Shown: positions 23,522 to 34,093 of the stretch, piece after piece
How positions within the stretch are numbered: the stretch's first letter is position 1
Layout of the letters: every line of letters starts with the position of its first letter
Origin: Glaciozyma antarctica PI12
Taxonomy: Eukaryota > Basidiomycota > Microbotryomycetes > Kriegeriales > Camptobasidiaceae
Assembly (NCBI GenBank): GCA_002917775.1
Contig: KZ627154.1
Location: 623,474-687,473 of the forward strand
Reading direction: 5' to 3'
Length of the DNA: 64,000 bases
The notes under the pieces: model-generated
Database searches by the model: none
What the model saw: only the letters and a program-made list of their open reading frames with translations
Told to the model about the DNA's origin: nothing
Made by a program: the position numbers and the translations under genes

Positions 23522-25918
23522 CTACATCGCCACCCCGATATCGTACCCGCAGCTGATCCGCTCTCCCATCATCACCACCGCCACCTCGCTCTCCGTCTCG
23601 CTCTCCTCCGTCCCCGCCAGGGAGACCAACGAGGTTGTCGAATCCGTCGACGAACTCGGCGTCAAAACGAACGTCGGCGTAGTCCCCCTCGGCGTCTTGA
23701 GCTCCTCGGTACTATCCTCCCACGGCCCTTCAGAGCAAACGATCGTAGGAATGCCGAGAGGGATCTTGATCGTGAGAGGAGCGTCTCCGAACCGGGTCGC
23801 CGAGTCGTCCGATTCGTAGACGGGGGAAGAGGTGGGGACACGAGGGAGGGAGGAGGAGGGAGGAGTGCGAGGAGCGTTGAGTTTCGCGAGGAGGTTGGAG
23901 AGGGCGTCCTCGGCTTCGGAGTCGCTGCTCTTGTCGAACGTGGGAGAGGAGAGGGCGTCGAGGAAGACGGGAGAGTTGGTCCCGCTGCTCGAGAAGGTCG
24001 AGAATGCCGGTGAGAGGGGTAGGGTGGCGGATTCCTGCGAAGGAGTGTACGTGTGTCGCTCGACGAACTTGCGAGGGACGGTCGAGGCGCGGCTCGAGGT
24101 CTTGACCGTTCGCTTCGGTTCATGAACGACGACCCGCGTCGTCGTGACTCCCGAGATCGTATCGTCGCTTCCCCTGCGAGTCGGCGAAGGAGGGAAGATG
24201 CAGACTTCGGGAAGGTCTACTCCGCGCATGGTCGCCGGGCTGCTCGAGGCGGGGGACTGGACGAACGCTTCACCGAGTCCGGCGGAGGGGAAGGCGGAGA
24301 AGGCCTTGTCGAGTCCAGGGGAGAAGATGTCGCGCGTCGGTCGCGTGGGGGAGAAGGCGCCGGCGAGAGGAGGGGACCAGGCGTTTGCTGCTCGGGCGGC
24401 GGCGGCGGTGGCGGCGGTGGGGGTGACGGAGGAGGGGCGAGGCTCGCGGATGATGATGGAGTTGGCTGCGGCGACGTTGAGGGGGCTGGGGCGGAGGGAA
24501 GGGCGACGAGGGTTGGGAGGACGAGGGCGAGGAGTGTCGAGGGGTTGGCTCGAGGTCGACGAGATCGAGTCGAGCGAGGAATGGGTGGAGATGGGGTCGT
24601 GACTCGATGCGTTGGAGGAGATGGAGGAGGCGGATCCCACCGTGGTGTTCTCGGCGAAGCTGCTCATCGGGCGGTACATGCTGAAGACGCGCGTCCTGCG
24701 CTTCGACTTCTTCTCCGTCGGACTGACTCCACCCGCGACCTCGCCATTCATCTTCTTCTCCACCTCGGCGAAGACCTCGTCCATCGAGATCCCCTCGAAC
24801 CGAATCGAGGGAATCCGCATGCGAGCGCTGAACGCGACGTCCGCAGGTCCCAGAAGCTCCCCCTCGCTCTCCTTCCTCCTCGCGCGCGGCGAATCCTCGT
24901 CGTCGGCATCTCCGCACGATCCAGGTGAGGTGGGCGAATCCTGCGCGCTCCTGCTACGCGCCCTCGCGGCCTTTTCGTGCGCGAGGTTGAAAGGAGGAGA
25001 GGAGGGAGAGGGCTTGGTCGACGAGGCCGAAAGACGCTTGAGGCGAGGAGGAGTGGAGGGTTCGGCAAACATGGCTTCGACGAAGGAGGAAGGGATGGGA
25101 GTCGAGTTCCTCGAGCGCGTGCTGACCTCCGTCTCGTCCTTCTCCTCGATCTGCGGCTCTGTCAGCCCTTTGACGCGCCACATTCGCTGCGGTCCGTTGC
25201 TCGATTTGCTGCCCTTCCTCCCGTGGCGGCGAGGCGAGCTGTCGGGGGAGGAAGTTATCGAGAGACTGGTAGCTTCCGAGCTCGAGTCCCATTCGTCCGT
25301 GAAGGCCGACGTCGAGGCGAACGACGAGCACGAGGTCGAGACCGTCGAGTTGGAGTGACTGGACCTAATGGCGCGCTGGGGAATGTGGGGGGCGATGGAG
25401 GCGGACGCGTGAGGTTGGGGACGCGACTGGGGTGGGGGGACGTAGTGAAAGGGGGCGCGAGGAGGAGGAGGGTAGGGCTGGGAGTCGGCGGGGCGAGTGT
25501 TTGGCGGAGGGGCGGGGAAGCCGAGAGGGAGGGAGGTGGAGGTCGAAGGGGGTGGGGGAGAAGGCGACGCGATGACAAAAGAAGGTTCGGCGCGAGTGAT
25601 GGGCGACGTTAACGCGTTCTTCTTGTCCGAGGAGCGGCCCCAAGACGAAAAGAGCTTCGAGAGCACCCTTGTCCCTCCCGAATCCTTCCTGCTCCGCGCC
25701 GAGAGTCCCTCCTCCTTCCCTGCGTGCACGACTTCTCCTCCGGACGCGTCGGTGTTTTCCATTTCGGCGATCCCAAGTCCCGAGGGTTCGGCGACGCGGG
25801 TGACGGCAGGCGTACTCGCTGATCCCTGTGAGAGCGCGTACGAACGAAGGCCGTAGGGGTCGCTGGGAGTAGGAGTGGTGGAACGAATATCGTTGTAAGA
25901 CTTCTTCGCGGCGAGCAT
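23522..25918 (-). CDS. Intronless 798-residue disordered Ser/Pro-rich protein, unknown function
   Basis: One uninterrupted frame of 798 codons starts at ATG 25918. The protein is dominated by Ser, Pro and Thr tracts with basic patches (SPRRHGRKGS, KKSKRRTRVFSMYRP). Two more ordered-looking islands are RIPSIRFEGISMDEVFAEVE near the middle and SSDSEAEDALSNLLAKLNAP near the C-terminus. No membrane segment or catalytic motif is visible. Codon usage is GC-rich like its neighbours. The lack of introns is unusual beside the intron-dense genes here. A regulatory scaffold or phospho-regulated protein is possible, but no function is claimed. Long open frames on the opposite strand are shadows of this frame. 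Confidence 0.75.
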   Translation of the reverse strand: MLAAKKSYNDIRSTTPTPSDPYGLRSYALSQGSASTPAVTRVAEPSGLGIAEMENTDASGGEVVHAGKEEGLSARSRKDSGGTRVLSKLFSSWGRSSDKKNALTSPITRAEPSFVIASPSPPPPSTSTSLPLGFPAPPPNTRPADSQPYPPPPRAPFHYVPPPQSRPQPHASASIAPHIPQRAIRSSHSNSTVSTSCSSFASTSAFTDEWDSSSEATSLSITSSPDSSPRRHGRKGSKSSNGPQRMWRVKGLTEPQIEEKDETEVSTRSRNSTPIPSSFVEAMFAEPSTPPRLKRLSASSTKPSPSSPPFNLAHEKAARARSRSAQDSPTSPGSCGDADDEDSPRARRKESEGELLGPADVAFSARMRIPSIRFEGISMDEVFAEVEKKMNGEVAGGVSPTEKKSKRRTRVFSMYRPMSSFAENTTVGSASSISSNASSHDPISTHSSLDSISSTSSQPLDTPRPRPPNPRRPSLRPSPLNVAAANSIIIREPRPSSVTPTAATAAAARAANAWSPPLAGAFSPTRPTRDIFSPGLDKAFSAFPSAGLGEAFVQSPASSSPATMRGVDLPEVCIFPPSPTRRGSDDTISGVTTTRVVVHEPKRTVKTSSRASTVPRKFVERHTYTPSQESATLPLSPAFSTFSSSGTNSPVFLDALSSPTFDKSSDSEAEDALSNLLAKLNAPRTPPSSSLPRVPTSSPVYESDDSATRFGDAPLTIKIPLGIPTIVCSEGPWEDSTEELKTPRGTTPTFVLTPSSSTDSTTSLVSLAGTEESETESEVAVVMMGERISCGYDIGVAM

Positions 25919-26829
25919 CGTGACGGCGAGTGATGGAGGGGGGAGGAGGGGGTCGCGGTGGGGAGTGTCTGCACGGCAGGAAGGCGCGTCAGGGAGGAAC
26001 GGGGAGGCCTGGAGAGGAGATGCTCACCTCGTTGGTTGGGTACAAGGTTTTAGAAAAGAGCGAACAAAACAAGGCGAGGGGGAGGAATGTGCTGTCGAGC
26101 TGTCGAGCAAAGAGAGATACAGGAAGGGACAGGCGCGACTATGGAAGGAGTCGAGGGGGGAGGAACAGATGTCGAGAGGGGAGAGGGAAAGAAGAATACG
26201 CGCCAAGTCGACCAAACACGGTAACAGGAAAATCGAGCCGTTGAGATTTCGGGATTTCGCTTGCGAAACTTTGTGATCGACGAGGTTTTGGACGCGACGA
26301 ACACGCGCCTGTTCCCCCCCCTTCGTTTCGGAGGTACGCTGTAGCTTTAATGTATTTCCCTCTGAGAGAGTCACCAACGAAAGATACTCGCGAATCCAGG
26401 CGGATCCGACCCCTCGAGGAGCGAAACCTCTCTGGACCTCGCCTTCGAAGTCGCGTCGCCAGCAGAGGCTATCTTCAGCCTGCAAGCAGTGCAAGCGTCG
26501 GAGCAGGGTACACTTCCCGCTTCGAGAAAAAAAACGAGCAGGGCCCGTGCCGAGCTTGGACGAAGCAGCAGGCGTCTGGCGGAGGCTAAGACGGATTGAG
26601 GTGTGATGGAGCTGCGACGGCGTGGAGCCACGGCGCGAAGGAGCTGAACGTGGTCTTAGGAACCAAGTGAGCGTATGGGATAAGGGAGAGGGAGAAGGAA
26701 CGAATTTGCGACCTCCGCGGGGTCATGGCGCCGCTAGGTGAGAGGGGCTACCAGCTGCGCCCGTGGTTCCGCGCTACGGAGCGGCGACAAATAACGGCGT
26801 ATCGCTTAACACGACGATACATAAGGTCC
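25919..26829. other. Intergenic region, no gene seen
   Basis: This holds the 5' region of the 798-residue gene and the 3' side of the GNAT/zinc-finger gene. A short CKQCKRR-like string near 26.49 kb was considered but has no supporting context. Confidence 0.45.
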
Positions 26830-28542
26830 TTACAAGGGACAGGAACGCGTGTGTCCCTGAACGTAGACTGCATCGGCGTTCCGGCACGCGCTGGTGCAAT
26901 ACCACCCCCAATCGCATCGAGCGCACTTGACGAGCGCGTTCGAGTCGGCCCTCATACACCTGCGAGCGTTACCATCAGTCCCGAAACCCCTCAGCAGCGG
27001 AGAGAAAGAAGGAACGCACCAGCGGCAAGCTTTCGCCTCCAATTCCTCCTTCGGCTCCTCCTTCGTTCCTCCCTCGCGCTTCTTCTCCCCCTCGTACCAC
27101 GCTTCCCGCTGAACGATGTAGATATCTTGCTGTACGCTCCGGCGGTGAGGATTCGCTTGCGTCCGAACGAACTGCCCGAAACTCTTCGCAAGCTTCGTTG
27201 AGGCTTCGTTGCCGACGACGGGGTCGATGAGGACGCTGCCGAGGCGGAGGACGTCGAAGGCGTACCGAATAACGTGCGTTAGGGTCTCGGTCATCACGCC
27301 TTGGTTCCAGTAGCTGCGAAGAGCAGATCAGCGAGGGATTTGGGAATCTTGCGAAGGTGCGCAGACCTCGGGTGGATCTCGTAGACTGTTGCGAACGCAT
27401 TAGCTGGAATCAAAGACCTGTTACGAGAGTACGCACACAAGTTACCGCTGCTGTCTTTTAACTCCGCCGCAGAAGGATGCCTGAACACCTTGCCCGATCT
27501 CGCTCCGTACCGCACGTCGCTTCCATCCAACTCGACCGCTGCGAAGGGGCCATCAGTTCCAAGTCCAGCTGCTCAACTGTAAATCCGACGCACCGATATT
27601 CCCAATGTATCCGTTCTCGTTCAACGGCGTGATATCCTCGGGCGACTCCTTCGCTCGAAGCAGCAGCTCTCCCGCCTCATTCCTCCTCGGCGTGATGGCA
27701 AAGACGTATCGCGTGCGAGAATATGGTATTCGTGATCCAGTCGAAGCGACCGCAGGAATACTGTTGAGCACGTAGCCTTCGTGCATGCCTTGAATATCGC
27801 CCAAGCGAGTCGGAGTTCCGTAGAGCTTGGGGAGAGGGTGAGCGAGGTGTGATCGGGTGGAGAGGTGAACGGACTTGAGTTCGGCTGACGGCGCGCTCTC
27901 GCTTGACATCAAAGACTCGGTAGAGATCTGCGCGCGTCAGTGAGGGTCGAGGGAGGGGACGATGAGAGGTGCACCTTCTTGGGTCACAGCGCGGAGGACT
28001 GCGATGGGGATCAGAATGGGCTGGGACGGAGGCGGAAAAGGAGCTCACGAAGACGAGGACTAGTGATAGATATTCGAGAAGCTGGCGTGATGAAGAGAGG
28101 AAAGGTGTCCTGCGCCATCCGAGGGGAGGATTAGCTGGCGTCTCTCTTTCTCGCGGGTGGTGGAGCTTACGGGAGAAACGCTCCGAAAGCCCGACACAGC
28201 GTGCATGAGCTTCTTGTGCGTCTTCCACGCCGCTTTGTAGCAGACACTGCGCGGATCAGTCAGTCGGAGATGTAAAGCGCCGAACGGAGACGTGAGCTTA
28301 CTCGCTGCAGAAGGGCGTCCGGACGCCGAAATAGCTCAAGCAGAGTGGGCACACCATGAAGCGCTTTAGCGGCGTTCCACCTTCAGTCGTAGCAGGCGCT
28401 GTGGAGTAGACTCATGAGCAGTGGCGACGGTGGGAAGGTCGCGAAGACTCGCCGGAACGGTGGCACTGGGAGCACTCTTCGGCGCTCTGGAGGACTGGGA
28501 GTAAGCTGGGGCTCACTTCAAACCACTCGAGCAGATTACCAT
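26830..28542 (-). CDS. GNAT acetyltransferase-like protein flanked by two zinc fingers
   Basis: Minus-strand exons: 28540-28542 (ATG only), 28459-28486, 28302-28398, 28171-28246, 28049-28109, 27975-27998, 27594-27927, 27437-27538, 27367-27385, 27020-27313, 26830-26959. The N-terminus is a MYND-like finger (EECSQCH, then MVCPLCLSYF, FCSDVCYKAAWKTHKKLMH). The middle reads as a RimJ/RimL-type GNAT fold (GYIGNIAVEL, YEIHPSYWNQGVMTETL, GNEASTKLAKSFG). The C-terminus is a second MYND-type finger (CRWCMRADS, CARCDWGWYCTSACRN, HTRSC). One phase between 27975 and 28109 does not close, so exon 5 or 6 is not fully right. The substrate is unknown, and protein or peptide acetylation is an inference. Confidence 0.65.
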
Positions 28543-29105
28543 GGCTGAAGTGCGCGACACGAAACGCGAAGTGGGAGCAGAGGTGACGGGGAGAAGGAGA
28601 GAGGGCGCCGCGTCGGCGGCGTCTTCCCTTCGCCTCCTTCCCCAACTCTCGCCAACGCCAGCAAGCTACGCCAAACAAGCAGCCGATACACGCCCTTTTC
28701 AGCTCTCCTCCCAGCAATCGTACTCCCCTGCCCATCTCAGCACGACCTCGCTCTTCCCGACTCTCCCGCCCGTCGCCTTCCCATCTCAACTCTCCAGCGC
28801 CGTTCCACTCCACGCACAGAGCTCAGAGTGCCTGAATACAAATTAGCTAGTAAGGTTGTTGCTGCTCTTGAGGCGAGGGAAGCTGTGGAGGGGAGGCTGG
28901 AGAGGGCTCGCCTCTCTGTTGATCCCTCTCTCGCGCGTCGTGTGGCTGGGAAGCCGTGGGTGAGGGACAAGTGCTGATTGCTTCAGGTTACAGGTACTGG
29001 TTGCTCTCCCTTGCCGTTCTCGTCGCACCTGCTACCCCTCCAGTTGCCCCCACCGACCTCGCGCTACTCGACGCGACTTCCTCCCCACCCCTCTCGAGCT
29101 CCACC
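28543..29105. other. Divergent upstream region and PSF1 leader
   Basis: This lies between the starts of the GNAT/zinc-finger gene (minus) and PSF1 (plus). No ATG occurs on the plus strand between about 28850 and 29106. An open stretch at about 28850-28973 has no recognisable product. Confidence 0.5.
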
Positions 29106-29816
29106 AGTGCGTCCTTCCTCTGCTGCGCTCCTCCTGCTCGTGCTCAAGTAGCTAACTCTCCCGTAGTGCTCGGAGACCACGGCAACGCCCTCGTCACGGA
29201 ATCCCACCGCTCCCTCCAAACGCGCACCCTCCTCGCCTACAACCCCTCCACCGTCCGCTCCGTCATCCGCGAATCCCACTCCCTAGACGGGGAGCTCGTC
29301 CGCGCCTCCGAGATCTTCTCCACTCAAGTCGAGCCGTCGGATGGGGACATCGCCGAGCTCACCGTCTCAGCCCTCGCGCTGCAGCGGAACAAGCGCGCGC
29401 TGCTGGTTTATCACCGGCAGCGGCTGGAGGTGCTCAAGGATGCGTTTTGGGAGAAGGGAGGAGTGCTATCGGCGGCGTTTGGGATGGAGACGGAGACGAG
29501 GAAGCATATGGCTCCGGTGGACGAGGCGTTTGCGAAGGGGTATTCGGAGCTCTGTCTTGCGTTCAAGACGAGCTGGTATGGGGAGGAGGGGCAAGGAGGG
29601 ACGCAGCTTATGGACGCGACGGACTTGTTGGGAGGAGGGACGGAGGCGGAACCACCGCGCGACCTCTTTGTGAGCGTAAGGGTGTTGACGGACGTCGGAG
29701 AGGTCGAGACGGTCAGCGGGAGTCGGCTGAGCCTGAACAAGGGGAGTCAGTACTATCTGGCGAGGGAGGATGTCGAGAACCTCGTCGTACTGGGAGCGTT
29801 GGAGATTATCGATTGA
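29106..29816 (+). CDS. PSF1: GINS complex subunit Psf1
   Basis: Psf1 is part of the GINS tetramer that joins Mcm2-7 and Cdc45 in the replicative CMG helicase. Family blocks are the N-terminal LGDHGNALVTESHRS, the helix block LQRNKRALLVYHRQRLEVLK and the B domain DLFVSVRVLTDVGEVET ending in ENLVVLGALEIID. The length of 216 residues is normal. The start codon is split: A at 29106, a 60-nt GTGCGT...CCGTAG intron (29107-29166), then TG at 29167-29168. No upstream ATG within 250 nt would serve the frame, and read-through of the intron has no ATG either. The rest is a single exon. Confidence 0.92.
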   Translation, partial: SASFLCCAPPARAQVANSPVVLGDHGNALVTESHRSLQTRTLLAYNPSTVRSVIRESHSLDGELVRASEIFSTQVEPSDGDIAELTVSALALQRNKRALLVYHRQRLEVLKDAFWEKGGVLSAAFGMETETRKHMAPVDEAFAKGYSELCLAFKTSWYGEEGQGGTQLMDATDLLGGGTEAEPPRDLFVSVRVLTDVGEVETVSGSRLSLNKGSQYYLAREDVENLVVLGALEIID

Positions 29817-30340
29817 GGGGCGACAACGGCGTGGAGAGGACGACGCGGCGTGGATAGGACGACGAACCTCTCCTCCCTCCTCCTCCTCCTCTTTCGACAA
29901 TCCTCCGCTCGCTGGCCACTACGAATTCCTCTCTCCACACGACCAGCACCTCTCTTTCCTCGACCTCTGCCGGCGCCTGGCCGTCGCTGCCGTCGCTTAG
30001 GAGGAGCCATCGCCGAGTCCTCTCGCCAGGCACACGAGCAGCTCTAGGGAGGAAGGAAGATGGAGAGGGATATGTTTGGGGTGGAGGAGGCCAGCTGCCG
30101 GCTCAGCGCAATGCACAGCGTGGTCGAAGATTCGCAGCAAAGTCCGCGGACTAGATCGCTACCTCGCTCCTTTTCGCTCGCTCGACTCAACTTCGCGCTC
30201 CAAGCTTCTCTCTACGCATCACTCCAGCGACCTCACCCTCGCCACGGTCTCCGGTCGCCTGCTCCTCCCTCGCAGACTTCCAAAATACCGCCCTCGCCCC
30301 ACGGAGAACCTCGACCGCAGAGCCTCGCTCGACTACAAGA
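29817..30340. other. Intergenic region, no gene seen
   Basis: Spacer between PSF1 and a membrane-protein gene on the same strand. It contains Arg-rich chance frames only. Confidence 0.45.
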
Positions 30341-31864
30341 ATGGCGTCGTCGAAGCTCTGGATCGCCGCCATCGTCCTCCCGCCCGTATTCTTCGTGCTC
30401 GCTATCGCAGCGGCGGTCTACTGGTACCGAAAGATGAAGGCGCTCGTCGTCCTTGGGCGAGAGCAGCGGGAGGACCTGGAAGGGACGGTATCGACGCGCT
30501 CGAAGTCGAGTAGGGAGGAGATTCCACTGGTGGCATTGGAGAGGGTGGAGGTGGAGGAGCGCGAGTGGAGGCTGAGAAAGATGCCGGTGGATGAGGTAGA
30601 TGCGGGGGAGTGGAGCGGGAGCAGTGCTGGGACTGGGAGAGGGGAATCGTGAGTCCTTTCTGGCTTTGGTGCTGAGGGGGAAAGCTGACTGGCGAGACGG
30701 CAGGGCTAGGACGAGGTCGTCGAGCTCGCTTCCTCCTCCAGCGGGGTACCAGCCACCGTCGCTCTTTCCCAAGAGTGGAGCGAGATCGACGAGGACTGAA
30801 GTCTCCGATTCGAGCGACGGGAGAGCGAGGACGACGGTGGCGAGGGGACATCGAGTGCTCACGAAGCGACGTTCGACCATCAAATCGACCCCCTCAGTCC
30901 CTCATCCTCAGCGCATTTCGAGGCGAAAGGATTCGTTTGGAGTCGGCGAGGACAAGGATTACGTCGCCGATGTGTCGGACTTGAGCGATACGAATCCGTA
31001 CGGCGCCTCGCAAGGACGCCCCTCCGACATCAGCAGCAGCTCATTCCTCGCTCCGCCACCTCGCTCCCGCCGCCATTCTTCCACTTCTCCATCCCCACCT
31101 TCCTCCCCCGACCTCTCCCCTTCGCTCAAACCCGTTATCGTCGATCGGAGCGTGACCACACCGATCGTCCAGGAGCGATCGTCCCACCCCTCGCTTCTCA
31201 CCAATCGCTTTACGACTCCCTCGAGCCGGCTTTCGACACGAGCGCCAGCACTCCCCACTTCAGCGACGACTCGATGACCTCGCGACGTTCCAAAGCCGAC
31301 TCGACGGCTCCTCTCATTCGGCACCGCCACAGCGATTCCGACTCCGAGCGTCCTCCTCCTCCCCGCATCGCCCTCACAACTCCTACAACGACCGACAACG
31401 AGCCTCCTCAGCTCAGTCTTTCAACCAGTTTTCCCTATCGTCCCTCGCCCCTCGCCGCCACACCCCTCATGATGTCCCCTGCTTCTCCAATCTCCCAGAC
31501 CGCCCACCCGCACCCTTCCTCTCCCACCCCTCCACCCCTCTCCCCCGTCCCCACTACCTACTCCTCCACCAACTTCCACTCCGCCGAACCCTGCCTCTCT
31601 CCTGCCTCTCCTCGCCACATCTCATTCGGAACGACGCACCCTCCCGCTCGAGCGCAGGGGAGGAGGATGTCGCTCGAACAGCGGGAGGAGCTGGAAGCGG
31701 CTGCACGGTTCCCGCACCCATACGAAAAGGGATTGCCGTGGATGCAGGGGCTTATTGATAGTCGGGGGAGTCTGCCGCTGGTCGAGACGGAGCGAGGAGG
31801 GTTGACCGTGCGGGATTTTCTCGTTCTTGCGAAGGCGTACGCTGACCATTCTTCGAGCAGTTGA
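30341..31864 (+). CDS. Single-pass membrane protein with long disordered tail, unknown function
   Basis: The start MASSKLWIAAIVLPPVFFVL and following residues form one N-terminal transmembrane segment (about 6-26) followed by YWYRKMK, suggesting a cytosolic tail. Exon 1 is 30341-30648, then a 55-nt intron and exon 2 from 30704. The tail is Ser/Pro/Arg-rich with acidic islands (DYVADVSDLSDTNPYG). Near 31.19-31.27 kb the likely coding frame changes: it continues as YDSLEPAFDTSASTPHFSDD in another frame. Either a 100-nt intron from about 31178 or a one-base indel explains this. The C-terminal part holds the most conserved-looking segment (GRRMSLEQREELEAAARF, GLPWMQGLID) and ends at 31864. Confidence 0.6.
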
Positions 31865-32238
31865 CGAATCCAGATTCGACGACGGGGTCGCAAGCTCCGA
31901 CGTCGCTGAATCCTTCGAGAGGGACTTCGATCTCGGGTGGTGGACACGAGGCGTGATCGAGGTACAGCAGAGTATTCATGGATTCCAACCGGGTGGCTAG
32001 TAGGATTGTAACAAATGCGTCGTTCAAGTCCCTAAGGAGCCAGTCATCCATCTGCGAGCGACGAGCGAGCGAACGGTTAGCGGAACTCCGGAGCGAGCGA
32101 GCGAAGAACGTACTTTTCTTCAAGGTGCACAACAACAAAGTCCTCCTCGCTCTCAAGCTGCCACCATCGTCGCCATTATCGAAGGTCTCGAGTCAGGATT
32201 CGCAACCTGCTCAAGGTCATCAGCACCTCCACCACTTC

Positions 32239-33335
32239 CTATCGAACGAGAAGACGAACCTTGAGCAACCCCGACTCGCGATCTTCGACCAAATGCCCAT
32301 CCCACGTCTTCGCGCTCTCCCCATGGTACGCTCCGATTCCCGAAGACCTTCTCCAAGTCCCCTGCGGCTCTAACGAGGCGCGACGAAGTGGTTCGCGGGG
32401 AGGAACGACGGTCGCCCTCAGGTCGGCAGTGGCCGAGCGACGACGGAAGGGCTGCGAGGGTTGGAAGAGGTCGAGATTCGAGTGGGATATTGACGGGTTG
32501 TGAGGTAGTGGAGGAGGGGAGGAGGGCGGGAGGTCGTAGCGGAGGGGAGGGTGCTTGAAAGGCGGGAGGGAGCAGGATTGGAGAGGGAGCGAGTGGGAGC
32601 GTTGGTGCGATGGAGGACGACGAGGATGCGAGTACGAGTGCGAGTACGAATGCGACGTCGAATGCGAATGCGAGAGGAGGGACGCCGAAGAAGTCGAGTA
32701 GGGCGAGGTCGGCTCCTCCGGATCCGACTCCTCCTCGCCGATTCCGAATTGCTTCTTGACTCGACGAACGGGAACGGGTCGCGTACCAGAGCCTTGAGAG
32801 AGGCGGTGGCGAGAGGAGAGGACACGACGACCTTCGTGGTCGAGGATGGTCGACGGTGGCGAGGAGAGGCGACGCAGAGAGCGACGCGTGTCGCTCTTGG
32901 AGAGGGTCGAGCTGGAAGAGCTCCTCGTTGGCGAAGAGAGCTCGAGTGGTGGCTCGGAGAAGGGGACTGGAGGGTGCGGGAGGAAGACCCTGCCCAAGCC
33001 AGCGAAGGAGACCTCGCTGCTCCCCTCCGCACGATCCGCCGTTCCTCCTCTCCCTCTCCGCCCTCCTCCCTCCCACTCCCCTCCTCATCCTCCTCCACCA
33101 GATTCCACGTCCTCAGATCGCCCCACTCCCACTCGCTCGCGCCGCTCGTCTGCATCGCCTCCGTCCTGAGCTCGAGGTACCGCTGAGCACGACGACTGAA
33201 CGCCTCGCTCTCGTCGACGGGAGGCACCCAGGGCAGCTGAACAGACTTTTCTGTGCTGCTAGAGGAGCTTGACGGGGTCCTACGGAGGGAGAGGGTGCGG
33301 CGAGGAAGGCCTTTGAGGGAGAGGCAGAAGACCAT
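32239..33335 (-). CDS. Disordered Ser/Arg-rich protein, unknown function
   Basis: The start at 33335 (MVFCLSLKGLPRRTLSLRRT) leads to an acidic/aromatic stretch (VPPVDESEAFSRRAQRYLEL, EWEWGDLRTWNLVEEDEEG). Near 32.98-33.00 kb the better coding frame changes by one, continuing as RVFLPHPPVPFSEPPLELSS and VKKQFGIGEEESDPEEPTS to a stop at 32239. No GT donor fits well, so an indel or a missed intron is likely. A HisSer-rich repeat (SHSHSTSHSYSHSYSH) lies in the middle. No family was recognised. Coordinates are a best reading, not a proven model. Confidence 0.45.
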
Positions 33336-34093
33336 CGCTCCGAGGTCGGCGACGTTGAGGAGGGAGGCGGGAAGGAAGCAGCGAGCTCTCCTGTGGAACG
33401 ACAGAAGTCCGAGTGCACCGGCCTCGCGAGAGTACTCCGCGTTTGCGAGAGCCTGAGTAGGGCTCGTGCTGTCACTCCTCAAGAGGGGTCTTCGAGTCAC
33501 GCGAAACGGGTCTTCAGTGTGCTGTTCAGAGCTCCAGAGTGTCGCAAGAGAGCTCGGCGGGCGAGAAAAGCAGGAAGCGGCCTCGAGCTGAAACGGTCAG
33601 ACCTCAAGGGGCGAGGAGACCAGGTCCGTCGTTCGCCGCGGAGAACTCCTCGAGCAGCCCGTTTGTTGCAGCTTGCTCCTCCTCGAGAGCTTCTCTGTCG
33701 AGTACGACCTAAGTCCCGACGCAGCTGCGATCGAATCGAAGACCAAGCCAAAGCATCCCTTGAGCCCTCCGGAGCTCCACCATCGAGGTCTCTTGAGGAC
33801 ACTGAAAGCACTCTGCCACCCTCGCTGCCGCCTACAGACTCTCTAATTCGTGGAAAGCACTCAGCGATAAAGTGGTTTGAAAAGAAGATTGACAGCGAGG
33901 AGGAAGTAGAACCGCGAGAGCGAAGGCGGGGGAGCAGGGGAGAGTGCGAAGGACTGTTCTCCTCGTCGACGTCCTTTCGCTCCTCGCAAAAGCAGAGTCT
34001 CTGTACTCTCGATTCTCTCACAAGAGACATTAGCGAGGCAGCAGAATAAATAAGGCACTGCAATTCCAACGATCTCCGCTCCTCCCCCTCCCT
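33336..34093. other. No confident gene
   Basis: A 218-codon plus-strand frame at 33393-34049 has no ATG near its start and a composition (Arg/Ser-rich) typical of GC-rich chance frames. Left unassigned. Confidence 0.4.

Noticed and set aside
24053-25612. Long plus-strand open frames opposite the 798-residue gene
   Set aside because: They lie wholly antisense to a longer uninterrupted frame with better composition, and are Gly/Arg-rich as expected for GC-rich shadows.
26480-26510. CKQCKRR string resembling a Zn2Cys6 start
   Set aside because: No further cysteines at the required spacing, no start codon and no conserved context.
33393-34049. 218-codon plus-strand frame
   Set aside because: No ATG near the start and an Arg/Ser-rich composition without motifs. 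It overlaps the upstream end of a minus-strand gene.
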